From positions 857,501 to 921,500 of the forward strand of contig NZ_CP053187.1 of the NCBI RefSeq assembly GCF_013046825.1: 64,000 nt of DNA, read 5' to 3'. Under the pieces are notes generated by a model. The model was not told where the DNA came from, did no database searches, and worked only from the letters and a program-made list of their open reading frames with translations. Shown here one piece after another: positions 58,311 to 64,000 of the stretch. Both the position numbers and the translations under genes were made by a program. This DNA is from Turicibacter sanguinis (lineage in GTDB: Bacteria; Bacillota_I; Bacilli_A; MOL361; Turicibacteraceae). How positions within the stretch are numbered: position 1 is the first letter of the stretch; every line of letters starts with the position of its first letter.

Positions 58311-59966
58311 CTAAGCAATCAGTTGTTTTGCTCTTGTAATCGCATCTTCAAATCCGCGGCAAACATTTGCGCGACCGATGTGTTTGACTAAACCAACACG
58401 TTTGATAACTTGATATGGTCGATCTGCGACTTCAGACAAGACTAAAACCGTATTTGAACGTTCACAATTATCATATAATAAATCTAATGCATGAACAGCT
58501 GTAGCATCAATAACAGGTACATTTCGCAATCTTATAATTAATACTTTAGATGGCCCCTGTAACGACTGAATTGAATCTAAAAATTTATCAGCAGCTCCAA
58601 AGAAAAATGGGCCATTAATTTCATAAACTAAAATTTCATCTGATAATACCTCTTTTAATTCATCATCTAACAATTCACTGTCTTCATGATCATCCATTAA
58701 ATCTAATCCATAAACATCCGTTACATCTGTCATACGTTTTAAGAATAAGAATGATGATAAAACCATCCCAACACTAATAGCAAGTGTTAAATCAAATAAT
58801 ACTGTTAAAAAGAAGGTCGTTAATAAAACTGCGACATCACTTTTTGGTGCATGCAATAATTTTTTAAACATACGCCACTCACTCATATTATAAGAAACCA
58901 TAATTAAAATTGCAGCTAACGTAGCTAATGGAATTAACTTTACTAACGGCATTAACACTAATAAAATAAATAATAATGTTAACGCATGAATAATTCCAGC
59001 AATTGGAGTACGTCCTCCATTTTTAATGTTTGCAACTGTTCGTGCGATTGCCCCCGTTGCAGGCATTCCACCAAATAATCCTGATGCAATATTAGCAATC
59101 CCTTCTGCTACTAATTCCATATTTGATCGATGTTTACTCCCAATCATACCATCCGATACAACAGCTGATAATAATGATTCCATCGAACATAAAAATGCAA
59201 TCGTAAATGCCGGTGCTAATAAAACTTGAATCTTAGCCCATGTAAAGTGAGGAATTGATGGCATTGGAAATGAAGAAGATAAATTTGCATACTGACTTCC
59301 GATAGTTTGCACATCTAACTTTAAGACAGATACCAGAAATGTTGTTACAACGATCGCAATTAAAGACCCTGGAATCTTTTTATTAATTTTAGGCCAAATA
59401 ATTAAAATAGCTAAAGCTAACGAACCTATAATAAATGGTAACAACCTTGCTTTATCAAATGACTCAAAATAATAAATCCATTTCTCAATAAATTCTGTTG
59501 GCACAGTCCCGATATTCATTCCAAAGAAATCTTTAATCTGTGAACTAAAAATGGTAACTGCAATTCCACTTGTAAATCCTACCGTAATTGGATACGGGAT
59601 ATACTTAATCATACTACCTAATTTACAGAGTCCAAATAAAATCAATATAATTCCAGCTAAAATCGTAGTAATCAATAACCCCTCAGTTCCATGAGTAGCT
59701 ACGACTCCATAAACCACCACCATGAACGTAGCACTCGGTCCCCCGATTTGGACACGACTACCTCCAAGTAAAGAAATAAAAAAACCAGCAATAATAGCAG
59801 TATATAACCCTTGTTCAGGTGAAACCCCCGAAGAAATTGCTAATGCAATTGAGAGTGGTAAAGCAATAATAGCAACAATTAATCCAGCTATTACGTCTTT
59901 AATAAACTGCTCCTTATTATAAGTTTTCATAACAGATAATAATTTAGGTTTTAGTCTTGTTGACAC
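58311..59966 (-). CDS. SulP family anion transporter with STAS domain
   Basis: 551 residues. N-terminal membrane part of about 10-12 segments: VAIIALPLSIALAISSGVSPEQGL near residue 33 and GGSRVQIGGPSATFMVV near 68 are the SulP signature. C-terminal STAS domain from about residue 435, with RLRNVPVIDATAVHALD. Transports sulfate, bicarbonate or other anions; no neighbour tells which. Start at the first ATG with a moderate GGGAGATAT ribosome site. Confidence 0.93.
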   Translation of the reverse strand: MSTRLKPKLLSVMKTYNKEQFIKDVIAGLIVAIIALPLSIALAISSGVSPEQGLYTAIIAGFFISLLGGSRVQIGGPSATFMVVVYGVVATHGTEGLLITTILAGIILILFGLCKLGSMIKYIPYPITVGFTSGIAVTIFSSQIKDFFGMNIGTVPTEFIEKWIYYFESFDKARLLPFIIGSLALAILIIWPKINKKIPGSLIAIVVTTFLVSVLKLDVQTIGSQYANLSSSFPMPSIPHFTWAKIQVLLAPAFTIAFLCSMESLLSAVVSDGMIGSKHRSNMELVAEGIANIASGLFGGMPATGAIARTVANIKNGGRTPIAGIIHALTLLFILLVLMPLVKLIPLATLAAILIMVSYNMSEWRMFKKLLHAPKSDVAVLLTTFFLTVLFDLTLAISVGMVLSSFLFLKRMTDVTDVYGLDLMDDHEDSELLDDELKEVLSDEILVYEINGPFFFGAADKFLDSIQSLQGPSKVLIIRLRNVPVIDATAVHALDLLYDNCERSNTVLVLSEVADRPYQVIKRVGLVKHIGRANVCRGFEDAITRAKQLIA

Positions 59967-60093
59967 GGTAAAAATATCTCCCTTCCAATTCTCACATCTG
60001 GCACAATATATTTATTTTAACACCATAGCTCTTGTAGCGATAGGAAAAAATTAGTTATTTTGTTAATACTATTTCATAGAATTTAAAAACAGG

Positions 60094-60128
60094 AAAAAGC
60101 CTCCATAAAGATTATGAAGGCTTTTTTT
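60094..60128 (-). terminator. DEAD-box helicase gene terminator
   Basis: AAAGCCTTCATAA pairs with TTATGGAGGCTTT on the minus strand, T-run after. Confidence 0.88.
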
Positions 60129-60149
60129 ATATAACATCAACGCTACTAA

Positions 60150-61766
60150 TTAGCGATCTTTAGGCATTGCCGCACCAGGAGCTGTTTTTTCAGCACGAAT
60201 TGGTTTACCATTAATTAATTTTGAGTTTAATTTACGGATAATGTTATTAGCGTGTGCTTTATCAACATTAATGAATGTGAATTTTTTATAAACGTCGATA
60301 TCTCCGATTGCACGTGCAGGAATATCAGACTTTTTAGTTAACATTCCAACGAAGTCTTTAGCCTTAACTTTTTGCTTAGAACCAACGTTTACGAATAAAC
60401 GAACTTCGTTTTTACGCATTCCTTTAGCTTTTGGATTACCTGCTGTAACTTCTTCGATATGAGCATATTTCTTAGTGCTTTGACCAATTTTCATTTGTAA
60501 TAAACCAGCCGCAACTTGTTCAATTGTGAATCCTTTTTCTAAGATTGCAGCGATTAATTCGTTTTCTTTAGAGAAATCTTTTCCTTCTAAATTAGCAACG
60601 ATTTCGTCAATAACATTAGTAGATTTTTTCGCTTGAATTTCTTCTACTGATGGAATTGGCATTTTAGACATTTTTGTTTTTGTGTAATCTTCAATACGAC
60701 GGATACGGAACATATCTTTTCCGAATACAAACGTAATTGATAATCCAGTCATCCCCGCACGACCAGTACGTCCGATACGGTGAACATAGTTTTCTTCATT
60801 TAATGGGATATCGTAGTTGAATACTGCTTCAACGTTACTTACGTCGATACCACGAGCAGCGATATCAGTTGCAACTAAGATATTAACATTTTTACGACGG
60901 AAGCTGTTCATAACGCGGTCACGTTGAGCTTGTTTTAAGTCTCCGTGTAACCCTTCAGTTACGTAACCTTCTTCTTGTAATTTAGAAACTAATTCATCAA
61001 CTTCACGTTTAGTATTAGTGAAGACGATAGAAGAAGTTAATCCCATCATATCGATACAACGAATCATCGCTTGAACACGGTCTTGGCGTTTAACTTCAAC
61101 GTAGTATTGATCGATTTTTTTGTTTGATAATTCTTCTGAAACGACTTTAACCACTTCAGGATTTTTTTGATAAGTTTTAGCAATGTTCATGATTTCACGA
61201 GCCATTGTCGCTGAGAACATAACTGTTTGACGAGATTCAGGTGTTTTTTCTAAGATTTCTTCGATATCATCTTTGAATCCCATGTTTAACATTTCATCAG
61301 CTTCATCTAAAACTAACATTTTTAAGTTTTCTAGTTTTAAAGTGCCGCGGCGCATGTGGTCCATAACTCGTCCTGGAGTTCCGACAACGATTTGAACACC
61401 TTTTTTAAGTGCGCGGATTTGAGGATCATATGATTGTCCTCCATAAATTGATAAAATGTGAACATCACGGTTGTTACGTGAGAATTTTTTAGATTCTTCA
61501 TGAACCTGTACCGCTAACTCACGAGTTGGACATAATACTAATGCCTGAACATTTTTATTTTTAGGATCAATTTTTTCAAGGATTGGTAACATAAATGCTG
61601 CCGTTTTCCCTGTTCCTGTTTGTGCTTGTCCGATAATATCTTTTCCAGCTAATACTACTGGGATTGCTTCTGCTTGGATTGGTGATGGTTTAACGTACCC
61701 GATCTCCTCAATTGCTTTTAATGTTGATGGTGATAAAGCAAGATCTTTAAATGTAATTTCTGTCAT
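60150..61766 (-). CDS. DEAD-box ATP-dependent RNA helicase with DbpA-type RNA-binding domain
   Basis: 538 residues. Q motif PSPIQAEAIP, motif I AQTGTGKTAAF (near 46), PTRELA, GTPGR, DEAD (near 155), SAT, and the second RecA domain with HGDLKQAQRD, ATDIAARGID and HRIGRTGR. The last ~75 residues (RLFVNVGSKQKV to GKPIRAEK) are a DbpA-like RRM that binds structured RNA. CshA/DeaD-type role in ribosome assembly or cold adaptation is likely. AAAGGAAG precedes the ATG. A promoter and a terminator hairpin lie in its 85-nt leader. Confidence 0.94.
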   Translation of the reverse strand: MTEITFKDLALSPSTLKAIEEIGYVKPSPIQAEAIPVVLAGKDIIGQAQTGTGKTAAFMLPILEKIDPKNKNVQALVLCPTRELAVQVHEESKKFSRNNRDVHILSIYGGQSYDPQIRALKKGVQIVVGTPGRVMDHMRRGTLKLENLKMLVLDEADEMLNMGFKDDIEEILEKTPESRQTVMFSATMAREIMNIAKTYQKNPEVVKVVSEELSNKKIDQYYVEVKRQDRVQAMIRCIDMMGLTSSIVFTNTKREVDELVSKLQEEGYVTEGLHGDLKQAQRDRVMNSFRRKNVNILVATDIAARGIDVSNVEAVFNYDIPLNEENYVHRIGRTGRAGMTGLSITFVFGKDMFRIRRIEDYTKTKMSKMPIPSVEEIQAKKSTNVIDEIVANLEGKDFSKENELIAAILEKGFTIEQVAAGLLQMKIGQSTKKYAHIEEVTAGNPKAKGMRKNEVRLFVNVGSKQKVKAKDFVGMLTKKSDIPARAIGDIDVYKKFTFINVDKAHANNIIRKLNSKLINGKPIRAEKTAPGAAMPKDR

Positions 61767-61792
61767 TCTTTGCTTCCTTTCTATTTAAACAC

Positions 61793-61829
61793 AAAAAAAA
61801 CGTAAATGAGCAGACGAACATCACTTACG
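61793..61829 (-). terminator. terminator hairpin in the helicase leader (possible attenuator)
   Basis: On the minus strand CGTAAGTGA pairs with TCATTTACG (one G-U) around an 11-nt loop, followed by eight T residues, then 26 bases to the helicase ATG. The promoter lies only ~25 bases upstream of it, and no other minus-strand gene precedes, so it is in the helicase's own leader. Confidence 0.75.
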
Positions 61830-61858
61830 ATAGTGTCATGTTTACGAAGTGTCAATAA

Positions 61859-61887
61859 ATTATACACTATTTTAAACCCCTTTGCAA
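61859..61887 (-). promoter_or_regulatory. promoter of the DEAD-box helicase gene
   Basis: TTGCAA (61882-61887), 17-bp spacer, perfect TATAAT (61859-61864) on the minus strand. The transcript would start near 61852. Confidence 0.8.
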
Positions 61888-62084
61888 CCTAACACGTCGA
61901 ATGATATCGTTTCCTAGCTAATATTCTGTGCTTATTCTCTCTTTATTTTTTTAACGTAACTACAATCTTATTTAGTATGGACCAATTACCTGATTTATTT
62001 TCATCAGAACATAAATAAAAACAAAAATCTTAACCATTTAATAATTCCAAAACAATGCTCCTATCAAGGATTGTATCTTATTAA

Positions 62085-62118
62085 TCACATGTGACATCTA
62101 TCAAAAATGTGATATAAT
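62085..62118 (+). promoter_or_regulatory. promoter of ABC-F gene with overlapping dyad
   Basis: GTGACA (62091-62096), 16-bp spacer, perfect TATAAT (62113-62118) with extended TG. TCACAT (62085-62090) and ATGTGA (62107-62112) form an inverted repeat across it, and TCACATGTGA (62085-62094) is itself a palindrome on the -35. Operator role is inferred. Confidence 0.65.
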
Positions 62119-62151
62119 GTTTCAAGATAAATTACACGGAGGTGTTTTAGC

Positions 62152-63735
62152 ATGCTTACAGTATCAAACGTTGGTTTACGATATGGTGATAAAAAATTAT
62201 TTGAAGAAGTTAACTTAAAATTCACTCCAGGAAATTGCTACGGAGTAATCGGTGCAAACGGAGCTGGAAAATCTACGTTTTTAAAAATTTTAGCGGGTGA
62301 AATCGAACCTAATACAGGTCATGTAAGTTACCCAAAAGATATTCGTATGTCAGTTTTAAAACAGGATCATTATCAATACGATGAATTACCAGTTTTAGAA
62401 ACAGTAATTCGTGGTAATGAACGCCTATTTGAAATTACTCAACAAAAAAATGCGTTATATATGAAAGAAGATTTCTCTGAAGAAGATGGAATTTTAGCAG
62501 CTGAACTTGAAGGTGAATTTGCTGACTTAAACGGGTGGGAAGCAGAATCAGATGCTGCCTCTTTATTACAAGGTTTAGGTGTTCCAACAGAATTACATGA
62601 TAAATTAATGAAAGAATTAACAGGGGCTGAAAAAGTCAAAGTATTATTAGCTCAAGCATTATTCGGAAACCCTGGAATCTTAGTACTCGATGAGCCTACC
62701 AACCACTTAGATATTCAATCAATTAACTGGTTAGAAGAATTCTTAATCAACTTCGAGGGAACAGTTATCGTTGTATCCCATGACCGTCACTTCTTAAATA
62801 AAGTGTGTACTCATATTTGTGACGTTGACTTTGGGAAAATCAAATTATTCGTTGGTAACTATGATTTCTGGTATGAATCAAGCCAATTATTAAATCGTAT
62901 GGCTAAAGAACAAAATAAGAAAAAAGAAGAACAAATCAAAGAATTACAAGAATTCATTGCACGTTTCTCTGCTAATGCTTCTAAATCTAAACAAGCGACA
63001 TCTCGTAAAAAATTATTAGATAAGATTACATTAGATGACCTTGAACCATCAAGTCGTCGTTATCCATACGTTGGATTCAAACCAGAACGTGAAGTTGGGA
63101 ATGACATTTTATTCGTTGAAGGATTAACAAAAACAATCGATGGAGTTAAAGTTTTAGATAACGTAAGCTTCATGGTTAATAAAGATGACAAAATTGCATT
63201 TATCGGTGATGAAATTGCCGTTACAACATTATTCAAAATCTTAAACGGTGAAATGGAACCAGACAGTGGAAAATTCAAATTTGGTGTGACAATCAAAACA
63301 GCTTATTTCCCTAAAGACAACTCAGAATTCTTTAATGGATCTGACTTATCATTAGTTGACTGGCTACGTCAATATTCTGATGACCAAACAGAAAGCTATG
63401 TTCGCGGATTCTTAGGACGTATGTTATTCTCTGGTGAAGAAGCCCTTAAAAAAGCTTCAGTATTATCAGGGGGAGAAAAAGTACGCTGTATGTTATCACG
63501 CATGATGTTAACAAATGCTAACTTATTAATGCTTGATCAACCTACAAACCACTTAGACCTTGAATCAATCACAGCGGTTAATAATGGATTAAAAGACTTC
63601 TCAAGCAACGTCTTATTCGCATCACATGACCACCAATTTATTCAAACAATCGCTAACCGCATCATCGACATCAAAGAAGACGGAACAATCGTTGACAAAC
63701 AAACAACATACGATGAATATTTAGCATTAGCATAA
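62152..63735 (+). CDS. ABC-F family ATPase (YkpA/YbiT-like)
   Basis: 527 residues, two ABC domains joined by a Lys-rich linker (about 245-290), no membrane part: a ribosome-associated ABC-F protein. The N-terminal RYGDKKLFEEVNLKFTPGN is very like Bacillus YkpA. Domain 1 has intact Walker A (GANGAGKST, residues 34-42) and Walker B (E181), but its signature is LTGAE (156-160). Domain 2 has a broken Walker A (GDEIAVTTL, from 352), an intact signature LSGGE (438-442) and Gln463 in place of the catalytic Glu (LDQPTNHLD). So one composite ATP site is intact and the other decayed. CGGAGG ribosome site. Confidence 0.94.
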   Translation: MLTVSNVGLRYGDKKLFEEVNLKFTPGNCYGVIGANGAGKSTFLKILAGEIEPNTGHVSYPKDIRMSVLKQDHYQYDELPVLETVIRGNERLFEITQQKNALYMKEDFSEEDGILAAELEGEFADLNGWEAESDAASLLQGLGVPTELHDKLMKELTGAEKVKVLLAQALFGNPGILVLDEPTNHLDIQSINWLEEFLINFEGTVIVVSHDRHFLNKVCTHICDVDFGKIKLFVGNYDFWYESSQLLNRMAKEQNKKKEEQIKELQEFIARFSANASKSKQATSRKKLLDKITLDDLEPSSRRYPYVGFKPEREVGNDILFVEGLTKTIDGVKVLDNVSFMVNKDDKIAFIGDEIAVTTLFKILNGEMEPDSGKFKFGVTIKTAYFPKDNSEFFNGSDLSLVDWLRQYSDDQTESYVRGFLGRMLFSGEEALKKASVLSGGEKVRCMLSRMMLTNANLLMLDQPTNHLDLESITAVNNGLKDFSSNVLFASHDHQFIQTIANRIIDIKEDGTIVDKQTTYDEYLALA

Positions 63736-63762
63736 AAAACTAAGTGTTACACTTAATCTTCC

Positions 63763-63798
63763 AAATCCCATGTACAAAATGTACATGGGATTTTTTTC
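63763..63798 (+). terminator. ABC-F gene terminator
   Basis: AAATCCCATGTAC pairs with GTACATGGGATTT around a 5-nt loop, T-run after. Confidence 0.92.
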
Positions 63799-63823
63799 TT
63801 CTCAACATTAATTTCTAGACGTT

Positions 63824-63850
63824 AAAAGGGGCTATTTCATTATAGCCCCC
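63824..63850 (-). terminator. terminator of the endonuclease/phosphatase-family gene
   Basis: On the minus strand GGGGCTAT pairs with ATAGCCCC around a 6-nt loop, followed by TTTT, just after the stop codon at 63865. Confidence 0.78.
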
Positions 63851-63864
63851 CCTTAAAATTATCT

Positions 63865-64000
63865 TTATTTAAATGTTACCCTCACCATCACTGGATAATG
63901 GTCTGACAAATAAACACCATCAAAACAGTCTGCCCAAGCAACAGCTTTAGAGGCATTTACACTTTTAGTCGCAAAGATATAGTCAATTTTAATCTTTATT
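63865..64000 (-). CDS. endonuclease/exonuclease/phosphatase family protein (partial, only C-terminus visible)
   Basis: The last 45 codons are visible; the rest lies beyond the window. IKIDYIFATKSV and YLSDHYPVMVRV are the closing motifs of the EEP fold, with the catalytic SDH triad (Ser-Asp-His) in the second. It could be a DNase, a sphingomyelinase-like enzyme or a phosphatase; the visible part does not tell. Confidence 0.8.
   Translation of the reverse strand, partial: IKIKIDYIFATKSVNASKAVAWADCFDGVYLSDHYPVMVRVTFK

Overview
The window reads as chromosomal DNA from a low-GC, endospore-forming, fermentative Firmicute. AT-rich codon use, strong AGGAGG-type ribosome binding sites, and spore genes (spoVT, spoVG, yabG, cwlJ, gerQ, cotJ cluster) sit beside pyruvate formate-lyase and rubrerythrins, with no respiratory genes. 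The gene set and a Bacillus-like but trimmed synteny block fit Turicibacter or a close relative; that assignment is an inference. I saw no rRNA, tRNA, CRISPR array, insertion sequence or prophage.

Layout: 1-2618 (minus) holds a cut-off PEP carboxykinase-like P-loop protein and a class V aminotransferase. 2741-16714 (minus) is a nearly complete de novo purine operon, transcribed fhs-purE-purK-purL-purC-purF-purM-purN-purH-purD. It is preceded by a leader of about 700 nt (16715-17466) with a promoter, a 28-codon ORF, a terminator, a guanine-type purine riboswitch and a second terminator. guaB (IMP dehydrogenase) diverges from it on the plus strand.

19449-32578 (minus) matches the Bacillus order HD phosphohydrolase/rnmV-rsmA-yabG-veg-ispE-spoVG-glmU-prs-pth-mfd-spoVT, but sspF, purR, yabJ, ctc and fin are missing. 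The missing purR agrees with purine control by riboswitch. 32799-40880 holds an orphan gene, a DUF1450 protein, pta, the spore germination pair cwlJ-gerQ, ung, two membrane genes (an ECF T component and a Gx-family protein), a HIT protein, a HepS/HepT-like prenyl synthase pair and a HAD phosphatase.

41056-49455 holds two rubrerythrins, pflA-pflB, mntP, and metNIQ behind a SAM-I riboswitch with terminator. 49629-64000 holds a leucyl aminopeptidase, an AGCS symporter, an orphan, an ArsB/NhaD-type transporter, a MATE exporter, a cotJ cluster whose CotJA carries a large Met/Gln/Pro repeat extension, a SulP transporter, a DEAD-box helicase with a terminator hairpin in its leader, a YkpA-like ABC-F protein and the 3' end of an endonuclease/exonuclease/phosphatase gene.

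Most genes are ordinary. The parts worth a second look are RNA-level: the two-terminator purine leader, the folded purL-purC spacer and the helicase leader. At the protein level they are the CotJA fusion, the Gln-rich GerQ tail and the one-sided ATP-site decay in the ABC-F protein.
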